The notes: generated by a model from the letters alone, not told the origin. A stretch of DNA of 41,328 nt from an uncultured Syntrophaceae bacterium (GCA_903893135.1 CAITLA010000028.1:1-41328); one strand, 5' to 3'; shown: positions 7,388 through 16,957, counted from the stretch's first letter. Made by a program: numbers and translations.

Positions 7388-7666
7388 ATGCCAACACCAT
7401 CAAGAGACACAAGGACACCAAGAACGGATTCGAGACCGCAGAAGAAATTTTACCACAAGAGAAAATTTTGTCGTTTTTGTACAGACTCAGATATAAGAAT
7501 TGAATACAAAGAACCTCTTGTCCTGAAGGATTATATAACGGACAGGGGCAAGATCATACCCAGAAGAATTACTGGAAATTGTGCCAAACATCAAAGGGAA
7601 GTTACTGTGGCCATAAAGAGGGCGAGGACCATAGCCCTGTTGCCCTTTGTCGTCTCCGAATGGTAA
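7388..7666 (+). CDS. rpsR: 30S ribosomal protein S18, zinc-ribbon type
   Basis: A 92-residue S18, partner of S6. The conserved core includes [31 protein letters not shown] and [12 protein letters not shown]. The protein carries CRFC and a later CAKH, so it appears to be the metal-binding (C+) form of S18, in which these four residues hold zinc. Many bacteria have the cysteine-free form. The N-terminal 20 residues are basic and rich in Thr/Arg. The ATG is preceded by GGAGGGG about 12 bases upstream. It sits between rpsF and the DUF2232 membrane protein. Confidence 0.96.
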   Translation: MPTPSRDTRTPRTDSRPQKKFYHKRKFCRFCTDSDIRIEYKEPLVLKDYITDRGKIIPRRITGNCAKHQREVTVAIKRARTIALLPFVVSEW

Positions 7667-7716
7667 AATGAAATTGGAAGATGGCCGCTTCAGATCAAGA
7701 TTGACGGATTCAGACT

Positions 7717-8685
7717 TTGAGCAAAGAAAGGGGTGCATTCTTTAAGAGTGATTTTTTCACGGGTGTAGCCGTATCCTCCCTGGCCTTTCTCGCTGCCTCG
7801 CTCATTCCTATACTGGGTGCTTTCTTTCTTATCCTGACACCCCTGCCAATTATTTATTATTATTCCAAGACGGGCAGGACACAGGGATTGGCAATATTTA
7901 TCGCATCTCTTTTTCTGGTCGCCATAGTCTTAACACTTTCGGGTGCCGCTGCTAATCTTCCATTTTTATTTATAACGGGATTCTTGGGGCTCTTTCTTTC
8001 AGAAATTTTTCGCAGGAATTACTCAATTGAAAAAACTGTCGTTTACCCTGTGACAGCGACCTTGATACTATGGTGCTCTTTTATCGTTCTTCAGAGTCTT
8101 TCAGTAGGGGAAGATCCGTGGCGTCTTGTTGAGGATTACATCGGCAGAAATATCCAGGAAAGCATTCAATTCTATGCTCAACTGGATATTCCGGCGGAAC
8201 AAATCGACCTTCTTAAGGATAATTTTAAACAGATAACCAGCTTCCTTGCAAACATTTTCCCTGCTCTTGTCCTGGTAAGCGCTTCCTTCATAGTGTGGCT
8301 TAATATACTGGCAGCAAGAGAAATATTTCAAAGAACCGGAATGTGGCAGCCCAATTTCGGCGATCTTGCCCGCTGGAGGGCTCCGGAGGGGCTGATATGG
8401 CTTCTCATTGCCGCCGGAGGATTGCTTTTAGTCCCTGTTTCGTTGGTAAGGATTGTCAGCCTCAATCTCGTAATCGTTTGCCTGTTTGCGTATCTTCTTC
8501 AGGGTTTGTCAATCATAAGTTTTTTGTTCAAGACAAAAAATGTTCACAGATCTTTCAGGATACTTTGCTATTGTCTTATTTTTGCCCAACAATATATAAT
8601 TATCCTCATAGCTGCCGTGGGCATCTTTGATCTGTGGGTTGATTTCAGAAAATTTATTAAACCAGTAACGCTCTCCACTTCTTAA
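7717..8685 (+). CDS. DUF2232 (YybS-like) integral membrane protein
   Basis: A 322-residue multi-span inner-membrane protein. Hydrophobic segments are evident near residues 15-45, 55-75, 80-100 and 105-125. A polar loop (about 130-175) follows, then further spans around 180-200, 225-250, 250-275 and 285-310. Its place between rpsR and rplI matches the DUF2232 family found at this locus in many Deltaproteobacteria and Firmicutes. Its biochemical role is unknown to me. The start is TTG at 7717: an in-frame stop at 7702 rules out any longer form except an ATT at 7708. The gap to rplI is about 246 bases, wider than elsewhere in the run. Confidence 0.8.
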   Translation: MSKERGAFFKSDFFTGVAVSSLAFLAASLIPILGAFFLILTPLPIIYYYSKTGRTQGLAIFIASLFLVAIVLTLSGAAANLPFLFITGFLGLFLSEIFRRNYSIEKTVVYPVTATLILWCSFIVLQSLSVGEDPWRLVEDYIGRNIQESIQFYAQLDIPAEQIDLLKDNFKQITSFLANIFPALVLVSASFIVWLNILAAREIFQRTGMWQPNFGDLARWRAPEGLIWLLIAAGGLLLVPVSLVRIVSLNLVIVCLFAYLLQGLSIISFLFKTKNVHRSFRILCYCLIFAQQYIIILIAAVGIFDLWVDFRKFIKPVTLSTS

Positions 8686-8931
8686 GCATGATTATGAAAA
8701 ATCCGAGTTTAATAATCTTGCAAGAGAGATGTAAATGGAGGCGAAAAAGGCGGGCTTCTCAAGAAATAAGGGCGGTGCGAAGCTTAAATCCCGGTGTGCG
8801 GGGTGGGGGTGTAACTGATACATGAGTCATATAGCGTGCCCTGAGGAATGCGCGTCAATTTTAGTTGTTGAGCTTCTTGTGTACTCGCTTGCGACTTAAA
8901 TAGAGAAATTCAGATTTTACGAGGAGATTTT

Positions 8932-9378
8932 ATGAAGGTGATATTGAAGCAGAATGTCGATTCTCTTGGAAAGGCGGGAGATGCGGTGAAAGTTGCCGAT
9001 GGTTATGCGAGGAACTATCTGATTCCCAAAGGGCTCGCAGTGGAAGCAAGCAACTGGTCTCTCATGGCTTTAGAAAATGAAAAAAAGCAAATAATGAAGA
9101 AGATGGAAACTGAAAAGAAAAAGGCCGAAGTCATGATTGAAAGGCTCGCAGGTGTGACTTTGAGTCTTACCAGGCGCGTCGGGGAACAGGATAAATTATT
9201 CGGGTCAGTCACGACAAAAGATATCGAGAATTCTCTCAACGAACTAGGAATAGAGATTGATAGAAAAATGATTCTCCTTGAAGAACCTATAAAGACTCCC
9301 GGCGAATTCCTGGCTAAGATTAAACTTCAGCCGGGGGTAATGACGGAGATAAAAATAACAGTAATTGGTGAGGCGTAA
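8932..9378 (+). CDS. rplI: 50S ribosomal protein L9
   Basis: A 148-residue L9, which binds 23S rRNA near the L1 stalk and extends out of the ribosome. The N-terminal domain is classic: MKVILKQNVDSLGKAGD followed by VKVADGYARNYLIPKGLA. A long helical connector (about 50-75, rich in Glu/Lys) joins it to the C-terminal rRNA-binding domain, which includes LFGSVTTKDI and PGEFLAKIKLQPGV. ACGAGGAGA gives a strong ribosome site before the ATG. dnaB follows after eight bases, implying co-transcription. The 246-base stretch upstream holds only a 27-codon ORF of doubtful status. Confidence 0.97.
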   Translation: MKVILKQNVDSLGKAGDAVKVADGYARNYLIPKGLAVEASNWSLMALENEKKQIMKKMETEKKKAEVMIERLAGVTLSLTRRVGEQDKLFGSVTTKDIENSLNELGIEIDRKMILLEEPIKTPGEFLAKIKLQPGVMTEIKITVIGEA

Positions 9379-9386
9379 ATCAGTCC

Positions 9387-10745
9387 ATGAAAGATATTGA
9401 CACCTCATTGCATAGAGTGCCGCCCCAGAATCTCGAAGCTGAGCAGTCTGTGATTGGAGGAATCCTCCTCGATAACCAGGCACTGAACAGCGTTCTGGAA
9501 GTGCTTCATGTCGATGATTTTTACAGCGAAGCTCATCGCAAAATATTCGCCGCCATTATAGAACTCTATGACAGAAATGAACCAAGTGATCTCATCACAT
9601 TAAGCAACATACTGAAGAGCAAGAATCATCTCGATCAAGCGGGGGGAGTATCTTACCTATCGACCCTCGCGGATAATGTGCCGTCTGCAGCCAATATAGA
9701 TCACTATTCCAAAATCGTAAAAGAAAAGTCAATTTTGCGCAAATTAATTAGCACGGCCACCGATATTCTGAGCAAGAGTTATAGTGCAGGTACGGACATC
9801 GATACGGTGCTCGACGAAGCTGAACATGCCATATTCGACATATCGGAAAATAAAATAAGGCGGGCCTTCAGTCCTTTCAAAGACATAATAAAGGAAAGCG
9901 TCAAGACTATTGAGAGGCTCTATGAGAGAAAAGAGCTTGTAACCGGTGTTCCCACTGGATTTGAAAAGATAGATGACCTCACTTCAGGACTGCAAAAATC
10001 CGATTTGGTTATAATTGCAGGCCGGCCAAGCATGGGGAAAACCGCTCTTGCCCTGAACATTGCGCAGTATGCAGCTCTCGAAGCGAATATCGCCGTTGCA
10101 ATTTTCTCTCTGGAAATGTCCAAAGAGCAACTTGCCCTGCGCATGCTTTCCTCGGAAGCGAGGGTTGATTCACAGAGAATCAGAAGGGGTTTCCTGGGAG
10201 AGGCCGATTGGCCGAGGCTGATCTCTGCCGCTGGAAGGCTTTCCGAGGCGCAGATATTTATCGATGATTCATCGGCAATTACCGCATTGGAAATGAAGGC
10301 AAAAGCACGACGGTTGAAATCTACTGTCGACCTTGGTTTGATCATACTGGATTATCTCCAACTTATGAGAGGCGGCGGTTACAGGGAATCGCGAGAGCAG
10401 GAAATATCGGAAATCAGCCGTTCACTAAAGGCCCTTGCAAAGGAATTGAATGTCCCGGTAATAGCGCTTTCCCAGCTGAACCGAAAGTTGGAAGACAGGA
10501 CCAATAAGCGACCGCAGATGGCGGATTTGAGGGATTCGGGGGCCATTGAGCAGGATGCAGATCTGATCGCTTTTATTTACAGGGATGAGGTCTATGAGAA
10601 GTCTGAGGAAAATCCTGAAAAGGGCATGGCCGAGATAATTATTGGCAAACAAAGAAACGGACCAACGGGTATGGTTAAGCTGGCATTTCAGGACAAGTTC
10701 GCTCGTTTTGAAAACCTCGCCAGAGGGATTGACATGGAGCCGTAG
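9387..10745 (+). CDS. dnaB: replicative DNA helicase DnaB
   Basis: The 452-residue hexameric replicative helicase that unwinds DNA at the fork and interacts with primase. The N-terminal collar domain begins with VPPQNLEAEQSVIGG. The RecA-like C-terminal domain has Walker A GRPSMGKTA (about 212-220), FSLEMSKEQLALRML, the Walker B-like ILDYLQLM, the LSQLNRKLEDR sensor region and the SGAIEQDAD arginine-finger area. No intein or insertion is present. The start ATG at 9387 follows rplI closely and is without a strong ribosome site of its own, suggesting translational coupling. It ends the ribosomal run; rpoH is convergent, 135 bases away, with no obvious intrinsic terminator between. Confidence 0.97.
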   Translation: MKDIDTSLHRVPPQNLEAEQSVIGGILLDNQALNSVLEVLHVDDFYSEAHRKIFAAIIELYDRNEPSDLITLSNILKSKNHLDQAGGVSYLSTLADNVPSAANIDHYSKIVKEKSILRKLISTATDILSKSYSAGTDIDTVLDEAEHAIFDISENKIRRAFSPFKDIIKESVKTIERLYERKELVTGVPTGFEKIDDLTSGLQKSDLVIIAGRPSMGKTALALNIAQYAALEANIAVAIFSLEMSKEQLALRMLSSEARVDSQRIRRGFLGEADWPRLISAAGRLSEAQIFIDDSSAITALEMKAKARRLKSTVDLGLIILDYLQLMRGGGYRESREQEISEISRSLKALAKELNVPVIALSQLNRKLEDRTNKRPQMADLRDSGAIEQDADLIAFIYRDEVYEKSEENPEKGMAEIIIGKQRNGPTGMVKLAFQDKFARFENLARGIDMEP

Positions 10746-10880
10746 TCATATGGGAAAACTTCAACGGTAATTTTTGAATTCATCATCTCCCAAGGTTCCT
10801 TACATCCCCGTTTTCATCGAAAAATGCTAGCCTTGTGGGCATTGTACAGTATCTGCTGCATCTGACGACGTTATTACGTC

Positions 10881-11741
10881 TCAGGCCGGGAGCAGATCAC
10901 GCTCTTTTCCTAAATATGGAATGGCCAGTCTCAATTTTTTAAGGGCCTGCTTCTCAATCTGTCTGGCCCGTTCCCTCGTAATGTTGTACTTGTTACCAAT
11001 TTCCTGGAGGGTCTTCGGGCTGTCCGTCATTATACGATGTCTGACGATATAGCTCTCCCTTTCATTGAGATTTGTGAGGGCGCCGGCAATGTTTCTTTTT
11101 ACGATATCCATCTCCTCTTTCTTAATCAAGGACGTTTCCTGATCCTCGCCCTTGTAAGTCAGATAATCGAGATGAGACGTTTCTCCTTCTCCACTGATGT
11201 ATGAATCAAGCGAAAGATCACGGTAAGTAAGCCTCTGGTCCATTTCTTCAATCTCAGTTTCCTTAACGCCAAGGGACTTTGCAATTTCGCCGAATTCAGG
11301 GTTCTTCTGTGAAAGGGCTTCAAGCTTCCTTTTCGCCTGACCAAGCTTGAAAAAGAGTTTCCTCTGTGCCTGTGTAGTCCCGATTTTTACAAGACTCCAC
11401 GATTTGATTATAAAATTTTGTATATATGCCCTGATCCACCACACCGCATAAGATATGAGCCTGTATCCCCTATAGGGATCAAACTTTTTCACGGCATGCA
11501 TGATGCCGATATTCCCTTCCTGGATCAGATCGGCCAGTTTAACTCCGTAATTTCTATATTCGTGCGCGATCTTGACCACAAACCTCAGATTCGAAACGAC
11601 CAGTTTCTCGGCTGCCTCCATGTCATTATATTTCTTAAATTTCACGGCCAACCTGAATTCTTCATCCGCACTAAGAATGGGGTGGCGATTGATCTGTGCT
11701 ATATAGATGTCAAGAGTACTCGTGACTGATGGCAGTTCCAA
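10881..11741 (-). CDS. rpoH: RNA polymerase heat-shock sigma factor (RpoH type)
   Basis: A group 3 sigma-70 family factor of 286 residues. Region 2 (about 45-116) includes NLRFVVKIAHEYRNYG, DLIQEGNIGIMHAVKKFDP and YAVWWIRAYIQNFI. The RpoH-box-like sequence QRKLFFKL (126-133) follows and separates RpoH from other sigma-70 relatives. Region 4 (about 245-275) contains TLQEIGNKYNITRERARQIE. It should direct core polymerase to heat-shock promoters. The start is TTG at 11741, supported by GGAGGG seven bases upstream. It diverges from clpB, a classical sigma-32 target, across a 318-base regulatory region, so self-linked control of the two is likely. Confidence 0.92.
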   Translation of the reverse strand: MELPSVTSTLDIYIAQINRHPILSADEEFRLAVKFKKYNDMEAAEKLVVSNLRFVVKIAHEYRNYGVKLADLIQEGNIGIMHAVKKFDPYRGYRLISYAVWWIRAYIQNFIIKSWSLVKIGTTQAQRKLFFKLGQAKRKLEALSQKNPEFGEIAKSLGVKETEIEEMDQRLTYRDLSLDSYISGEGETSHLDYLTYKGEDQETSLIKKEEMDIVKRNIAGALTNLNERESYIVRHRIMTDSPKTLQEIGNKYNITRERARQIEKQALKKLRLAIPYLGKERDLLPA

Positions 11742-11785
11742 TTAATAACCCTCCGGCTTGCTTTGTCCATCTTACAATTTTTATT

Positions 11786-11813
11786 ACTATTATACATCTA
11801 ATCCTCCAGTCAA
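11786..11813 (-). promoter_or_regulatory. candidate rpoH promoter
   Basis: Read on minus: TTGACT (11813-11808), a 16-base spacer, then AATAGT (11791-11786). A perfect TATAAT lies at 11794-11789, but only 13 bases from the -35 box. The two overlapping -10 options leave the exact start uncertain. Confidence 0.35.
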
Positions 11814-11849
11814 CATCTTTGACATATTTTTTTCTTAATGGAGCATATC

Positions 11850-11878
11850 TTGACAGATTGACTATCCATGTTTACATT
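11850..11878 (+). promoter_or_regulatory. sigma-70-type promoter for clpB
   Basis: TTGACA (11850-11855), a 17-base spacer and TACATT (11873-11878) make a good housekeeping promoter. It does not resemble the RpoH consensus. The same two hexamers with the same spacing occur before the GerMN gene at 27408-27436. Heat-induced transcription may use a second promoter not recognised here. Confidence 0.55.
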
Positions 11879-11889
11879 TATGAATGTAA
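11872..11889. promoter_or_regulatory. palindromic operator candidate over the clpB -10 box
   Basis: Perfect 7-bp arms TTACATT and AATGTAA are separated by TATG. The left arm contains the -10 hexamer and the right arm covers the predicted start point, an ideal place for a repressor to block transcription. The binding protein is unknown. Confidence 0.45.
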
Positions 11890-12059
11890 TTCACGCTTTG
11901 GACATGCATTGAGGGTGACACCGCAAAGAGTATGAAAGCCCAAGTTACGCCGTATTTTTCTTCGTCGCAGGCGAATATCCACGTAAGCCTTACGAGGGTT
12001 AATATACTGCTGATAAAAACAGATGGAACAAGGAGAAACCCAGGGTTATTGGAGGTATC

Positions 12060-14651
12060 ATGAGATTTGACAAATTTACGCTAAAGGTTCAAGAAGCCCT
12101 ACAGGAGGCTCAGGCCCTTGCAAAGAAATACGGAACCCAGGGTGTCGATGTAGAGCATCTTCTCCTCGCATTTCTCCTGCAACCGGAAGGCATAGCCGCG
12201 GAGATACTCAAGAAATTGGGGGCAGATCCGAAAGGAATTGAAACTGAAATCAGGAAATCCCTGGAAAAATTACCGAGAGTTGAAGGCGCCGGTATCAGCC
12301 AGACGTACATGACGCCGAGATTAAATAAAGTATTGGACGATGCCCTTGTCGAAGCAGCGCGCTTGAAGGATGAGTATGTAAGTGCCGAGCACATCTTGGT
12401 TGTGATGGCGGAAGAAAAAGACGGAGTTGCCGGAAAAATTCTCAAGGACAAAGGCGTAACTAAGGATAATATATTCAGGGTCCTTCTCGAAATAAGGGGC
12501 AACCAGAGGATTACAGATCCGAATCCGGAAGAGAAATATCAGGCCCTGAAGCGTTATGCCCGGGACTTCAATGAACTTGCCAAGAAGGGATCTTTTGACC
12601 CCGTCATTGGAAGAGACGATGAAATCAGGAGAATCATGCAGGTGCTCTCCAGGAGAACAAAGAACAATCCTGTTCTCATAGGCGAACCGGGCGTAGGCAA
12701 GACGGCTATTGTGGAGGGGCTTGCGCAACGAATCGTAAACGGTGACGTACCAGACAGCCTTAAGGACAAGCGCGTTCTCGGTTTAGATATCGGCGCCTTG
12801 GTTGCCGGCGCCAAGTACAGGGGAGAATTTGAAGAAAGACTCAAGGCGGTGCTTAAGGAAATAACAAGCGCGCAGGGGGAAATCATCCTCTTCATAGATG
12901 AGTTCCACACGGTAGTCGGTGCGGGAGCCGCCGAGGGAGCGGTCGATGCTTCCAATATGATGAAACCTGCCCTTGCCAGGGGCGAATTACGGTGCATAGG
13001 TGCGACGACATTAAATGAATACCGGAAACATATCGAAAAAGATCCTGCCCTGGAACGGAGATTCCAGCCCATCATTGTAAGGGAACCTACAGTTGAGGAT
13101 ACTATTGCAATCCTCCGAGGGTTAAAAGAACGCTATGAAGTGCACCATGGGGTGAGGATCAAAGATTCTGCAATCATTGCTGCAGCAACACTTTCCGCCC
13201 GTTACATCAGCGACAGGTTTTTGCCGGATAAGGCAGTTGATCTGATTGACGAGGCTGCCTCTCGCCTGCGGATTGAACTCGACAGCATGCCCTCTGAAAT
13301 CGATACAATAGAGAGAAAGGTAACGCAAATGGAAATCGAGCGTCAATCCCTAAAGAACGAGTCAGACAAAACGACGCAGGATAGACGTAACAAAATTGAT
13401 AAAGAACTGAAGAAGCTCAGGGATTCAATGGAAAAGATGAAGACGCACTGGGCTCGAGAAAAAGAAATTATAAAGAATATACAGGTTATCAAAAGCAAGA
13501 TCGAAAAGTACAAGACAGAGGACCTAAATGCCGAGAGGGAGGGCAACAACGAGAGGGCAAGTGAGATACGCTACGGAAAGCTCCCCAAGTTAAACGCGGA
13601 CTTAGAACGGGAGCACGCCCATCTTTCCGAAATCCAGAAAGATAATAAGATGCTAAAGGAAGAGGTAGATGCGGAAGACGTGGCGGAGGTCGTGGCAAAC
13701 TGGACAGGCATTCCCGTCTCACGCATGATGGAAAGTGATGTTCAGAAACTTATCCATATGGAAGACAGGCTCAAAAAGAGGGTCATAGGCCAGGATGAGG
13801 GTATTGCCGCCGTGTCCAGCGCCTTAAGAAGGGCCCGTTCAGGTCTGCAGGACCCTAACAGGCCTATCGGCTCTTTTATTTTTCTCGGGCCTACAGGCGT
13901 AGGTAAAACAGAACTGGCGCGCGCTTTAGCTGAATTCATGTTTGACAATGAGCAGGCCATGATCAGAATTGACATGTCCGAGTACATGGAAAAACACTCC
14001 GTTGCCCGACTGATCGGCGCACCCCCCGGATATGTGGGATACGACGAAGGCGGATACCTAACTGAGGCTATACGGAGAAGGCCATACACGGTTGTGCTTT
14101 TCGATGAAATTGAAAAAGCACACATGGATGTGTTCAATATACTCTTGCAAATTCTGGATGATGGCAGATTGACCGATGGCCACGGCAGGACTGTTGATCT
14201 TAAGAACACCATCGTTATTATGACATCTAACATTGGAAGCCAATGGACTCATGATATGTCCATGAGTGATGAAGAAAGGCGAGCGAGGACGATGGAAGCC
14301 TTAAGGTCTACGTTCAGGCCGGAATTCTTGAATCGAATAGACGATATTATTACTTTCAGATCATTGACCATAGACGACATCGATAGGATCATCGATATCC
14401 AGATCAATCTGATTCAGAAAAGGCTTAAAGACCGTAAATTGACCATTGAATTGACAGAAAATGCAAAAAATTATATAGCTAAGACCGGATACAGCCCGGT
14501 TTACGGTGCGCGGCCTCTGAAACGGGCCCTCCAGAAACTGCTTCTGGACAATCTTGCCATGGGAATTCTCGAGGGAAAGTTCGCTGAAGGAGAACACATT
14601 ATCGTTGATGCGAAAGAAAATGGCGAGATGATTTTTAAGAGAAAAAAGTGA
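12060..14651 (+). CDS. clpB: ATP-dependent disaggregase ClpB
   Basis: A Hsp100 chaperone of 863 residues that forms a hexamer and, with DnaK, pulls polypeptides out of aggregates. The N-domain (about 1-145) begins [18 protein letters not shown]1 carries GEPGVGKTA (Walker A), [10 protein letters not shown] (Walker B) and a typical ALERRFQP segment. The coiled-coil middle domain (about 410-530, charged heptads such as [11 protein letters not shown]) distinguishes ClpB from ClpA and ClpC. AAA2 has [14 protein letters not shown], the GYVGYDEGG pore-loop motif and LFDEIEKAH. The length is normal for ClpB and no ClpP-binding loop was noticed. TTGGAGG before the ATG is a strong ribosome site. htpX follows after 21 bases. 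Confidence 0.98.
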   Translation: MRFDKFTLKVQEALQEAQALAKKYGTQGVDVEHLLLAFLLQPEGIAAEILKKLGADPKGIETEIRKSLEKLPRVEGAGISQTYMTPRLNKVLDDALVEAARLKDEYVSAEHILVVMAEEKDGVAGKILKDKGVTKDNIFRVLLEIRGNQRITDPNPEEKYQALKRYARDFNELAKKGSFDPVIGRDDEIRRIMQVLSRRTKNNPVLIGEPGVGKTAIVEGLAQRIVNGDVPDSLKDKRVLGLDIGALVAGAKYRGEFEERLKAVLKEITSAQGEIILFIDEFHTVVGAGAAEGAVDASNMMKPALARGELRCIGATTLNEYRKHIEKDPALERRFQPIIVREPTVEDTIAILRGLKERYEVHHGVRIKDSAIIAAATLSARYISDRFLPDKAVDLIDEAASRLRIELDSMPSEIDTIERKVTQMEIERQSLKNESDKTTQDRRNKIDKELKKLRDSMEKMKTHWAREKEIIKNIQVIKSKIEKYKTEDLNAEREGNNERASEIRYGKLPKLNADLEREHAHLSEIQKDNKMLKEEVDAEDVAEVVANWTGIPVSRMMESDVQKLIHMEDRLKKRVIGQDEGIAAVSSALRRARSGLQDPNRPIGSFIFLGPTGVGKTELARALAEFMFDNEQAMIRIDMSEYMEKHSVARLIGAPPGYVGYDEGGYLTEAIRRRPYTVVLFDEIEKAHMDVFNILLQILDDGRLTDGHGRTVDLKNTIVIMTSNIGSQWTHDMSMSDEERRARTMEALRSTFRPEFLNRIDDIITFRSLTIDDIDRIIDIQINLIQKRLKDRKLTIELTENAKNYIAKTGYSPVYGARPLKRALQKLLLDNLAMGILEGKFAEGEHIIVDAKENGEMIFKRKK

Positions 14652-14672
14652 AGGTAACAAGGAGGTTTACTG

Positions 14673-15521
14673 ATGAATACCATCAAGACAGGTTTGTTGC
14701 TCGGTGCTCTGACGGGTCTGTTAATGCTGATAGGAGGATATTTCGGTGGCAAGCAGGGCGTTGTCATCGCATTTATTTTTGCTACGGCTGTGAATTTCGG
14801 AGCGTACTGGTTTTCCGACAAACTCATATTGCGCATGTATAATGCGCAGGAGGTCAGAGAAAGCCAAGCGCCTCAACTCTACGTCATAGTGAAGGACCTG
14901 GCCTTGAAGGCGGGCCTTCCCATGCCGAAAGTCTATATTGTCCCCGGTGACACGCCCAATGCCTTCGCCACCGGACGCAATGAAGACCATGCAGTCGTCG
15001 CCGTGACAGAAGGAATCTTAAGAATGCTAAGCAGAGAAGAACTGGAGGGGGTTCTCGCCCACGAATTGACGCACATTAAGAACAAGGACATGCTTATCGG
15101 TTCCATTGCAGCAACCCTTGCTGGAGCTATCGTCATGCTGGCAAATATGGCTCAGTGGGCGGCTATCTTTGGTGGATCAAGCCGTGACGACAGCGAGGAG
15201 GGCAGCGGTGTCATCGGTCTCATTATGATGGCGATTCTTGCACCAATTGCGGCAACTATTATACAGATGGCAATTTCCAGATCCAGGGAATACCTCGCTG
15301 ATGAGGGCGGAGCCCGCGTGTCAGGCAAACCATACGGCCTGGCAGGTGCCCTGGAAAAACTATCGAGGGCATCACAGGCAGTACCGATGGAGGCAAACCC
15401 TTCAACCGCCCATATGTTTATCGTGAACCCGCTGACAGGGAAATCTCTTATGAAGCTCTTCAGTACACATCCTCCTATTGAAGAACGCGTTGCACGGTTA
15501 AGAAGCATGAAGCCCATGTGA
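14673..15521 (+). CDS. htpX: membrane zinc metalloprotease HtpX
   Basis: A 282-residue inner-membrane protease (M48B) involved in quality control of membrane proteins, usually induced by envelope or heat stress. The N-terminal half has two hydrophobic spans (about 7-22 and 28-45). The zinc site is AHELTH (H130, E131, H134), with the third ligand E206 in [11 protein letters not shown]. Further hydrophobic segments are at about 145-165 and 180-200. AAGGAGG lies eight bases before the ATG. The 21-base gap after clpB suggests one transcript, pairing a soluble disaggregase with a membrane protease. Confidence 0.95.
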   Translation: MNTIKTGLLLGALTGLLMLIGGYFGGKQGVVIAFIFATAVNFGAYWFSDKLILRMYNAQEVRESQAPQLYVIVKDLALKAGLPMPKVYIVPGDTPNAFATGRNEDHAVVAVTEGILRMLSREELEGVLAHELTHIKNKDMLIGSIAATLAGAIVMLANMAQWAAIFGGSSRDDSEEGSGVIGLIMMAILAPIAATIIQMAISRSREYLADEGGARVSGKPYGLAGALEKLSRASQAVPMEANPSTAHMFIVNPLTGKSLMKLFSTHPPIEERVARLRSMKPM

Positions 15522-15533
15522 GCAAGTGCTCAC
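15518..15533 (+). repeat. hairpin at the htpX stop codon
   Basis: GTGAGC (15518-15523), loop AAGT, GCTCAC (15528-15533): a perfect 6-bp stem overlapping the TGA stop. No T-run follows, so it is not a typical intrinsic terminator, but it could protect the 3' end of the clpB-htpX mRNA. Confidence 0.4.
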
Positions 15534-15628
15534 TCTAAGGTAATTCGAGCGTCATTGATTTATTCTCGACACTCAGTCCAGCGCTTACTAATGAACAAAG
15601 ATGCTTTTTTACACAGAAGGAGAGTATT

Positions 15629-16051
15629 ATGGACAATGGAAAAAAAGAGAAGGCATTTGTGATCAAGGATAAACGAATTTTTGATGAATCCGGGGAAGCC
15701 CGCGCGGAAGATTTGAAGAAAGAGGAAACGGCAGGAGATAACAAAGCAGCGAAGAAATCTCTGGAAAAAGATGATCAGGCGAGGACCCAGGAAGACTATT
15801 TCCCGGAAGTTACTTTTTCGAGCTTCGTTCTTTCACTAAGTACAACTGTCATGTATCATCTCGGTGATTTTCCTGACCCGGCAACAAATAAGGCGGAAAA
15901 AAATCTTGCCGCAGCGAAACAAACAATTGACATGCTCAACATGATAAAAATTAAGACGGCAGGAAATCTCGATATTGATGAAAAAGAACTCCTGGAGGGA
16001 ATCTTGTATGAGCTGATGATAAGATACGTCAAAGAGAAGGAAGCGGGATGA
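15629..16051 (+). CDS. DUF1844 protein
   Basis: A 140-residue cytoplasmic protein. The C-terminal half (about 58-135) matches the DUF1844 family: YFPEVTFSSFVLSLSTTVMYHLGD, with a predicted helix-rich remainder through AAKQTIDMLNMIKIKT and LLEGILYELMIRYV. The N-terminal half is strongly charged (Lys/Glu) and likely disordered. Its function is unknown. It overlaps ispE by four bases (ATGA at 16048-16051), a tight translational coupling. The start ATG at 15629 follows AGAAGGAGAG, a good ribosome site. Confidence 0.85.
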   Translation: MDNGKKEKAFVIKDKRIFDESGEARAEDLKKEETAGDNKAAKKSLEKDDQARTQEDYFPEVTFSSFVLSLSTTVMYHLGDFPDPATNKAEKNLAAAKQTIDMLNMIKIKTAGNLDIDEKELLEGILYELMIRYVKEKEAG

Positions 16052-16890
16052 TCAGTAGATTATCACCTGCAAAAGTTAATCTCAACCTTCGCGTGCTGGG
16101 AAAGCGCCCTGATGGCTTTCATGACATCTCAACATTGATGCAACGGATAAGTCTCTATGATGAAATGATATTCTCCCCCACTGCCCACGGCATTACCTTG
16201 AGCTGCCCCGGCAGCTCAATTCCGGAAAACAGCAATAACATCGTGTACAGAGCGGCAGATGCCCTTCTCTCCCGTCTGTCACATTCTCCGGGCATACATA
16301 TCACCATTAAGAAAAAGATCCCTGTGGCAGCAGGACTTGGCGGAGGGAGTTCGAACGCAGCGACTGCCCTCGTAACCATAAACGATTTGATGGATTTTCA
16401 CTATAACACCCATGATCTAATGAAAATCGGAACAAAACTCGGTGCAGATGTCCCTTTTTTTATCTTCGGGAAGACAGCCTGGGCATCCGGTATCGGCGAT
16501 CAGCTTCGAACTGCCGAGAACATTCCTCCACTGTGGTTCGTCCTGATTAACCCCGGCTTTGAAATCTCCACAAAAATGGTTTATGATAATATTAATTTAA
16601 GATTGACAAAGCCAGTGTTAAATTATAAATGTCCAGTGATTTATACTGTTGATGACATAGTAAAAGGACTCCATAACGATCTTGAGAGGGTGACTCTGGT
16701 CCTTCATCCCATTTTGCGGTATTTTAAGAACATTTTAGTGCAAAATGGCGCTCTTGGCGCGCTAATGTCCGGCAGTGGCCCAACGGTTATGGGGATTTTC
16801 ACAGATGAAGAAGGCGCGATAAAGGCCGAAAAGGCTTTAGAGAACGCCGGAGGGAGCGAATGGTCCGTATTCCGGGCTAGTTCCATATGA
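16048..16890 (+). CDS. ispE: 4-diphosphocytidyl-2-C-methyl-D-erythritol kinase
   Basis: A GHMP-family kinase of 280 residues that phosphorylates CDP-ME at the 2-hydroxyl in the MEP (non-mevalonate) isoprenoid pathway. Evidence: SPAKVNLNLRVLGKRPDGFHD at the N-terminus with the substrate-site lysine and histidine, the glycine-rich ATP loop PVAAGLGGGSSNAA, GADVPFFIFG, and the late LMSGSGPTVMGIF motif. The ATG overlaps the DUF1844 stop. Downstream are tRNA-Gln and prs, a linkage I know from several Deltaproteobacteria. Confidence 0.96.
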   Translation: MISRLSPAKVNLNLRVLGKRPDGFHDISTLMQRISLYDEMIFSPTAHGITLSCPGSSIPENSNNIVYRAADALLSRLSHSPGIHITIKKKIPVAAGLGGGSSNAATALVTINDLMDFHYNTHDLMKIGTKLGADVPFFIFGKTAWASGIGDQLRTAENIPPLWFVLINPGFEISTKMVYDNINLRLTKPVLNYKCPVIYTVDDIVKGLHNDLERVTLVLHPILRYFKNILVQNGALGALMSGSGPTVMGIFTDEEGAIKAEKALENAGGSEWSVFRASSI

Positions 16891-16957
16891 CGTGCGTTTC
16901 GTCATTCCTGTCGTCATCGTGAGCCTCGTATCCCTCTACTGCTCTCTCAGTCAATAA

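Larger units (their letters stand above)
11742..12059. other. divergent rpoH/clpB control region
   Basis: This 318-base region is AT-rich and contains no gene. It holds one good promoter towards clpB, one weaker candidate towards rpoH, and a palindrome overlapping the clpB -10 box. No CIRCE (HrcA) element was recognised. The clpB leader from the predicted start point would be about 175 bases, ending in TTGGAGG before the ATG. Confidence 0.6.

Noticed and set aside
8686..8931. Possible small RNA in the gap before rplI
   Set aside because: GC-rich patches are present but no promoter-terminator pair or known fold could be recognised.
13742..14233. 163-codon minus-strand ORF inside clpB
   Set aside because: Antisense shadow of conserved AAA2 codons; serine/proline-rich low-complexity product.
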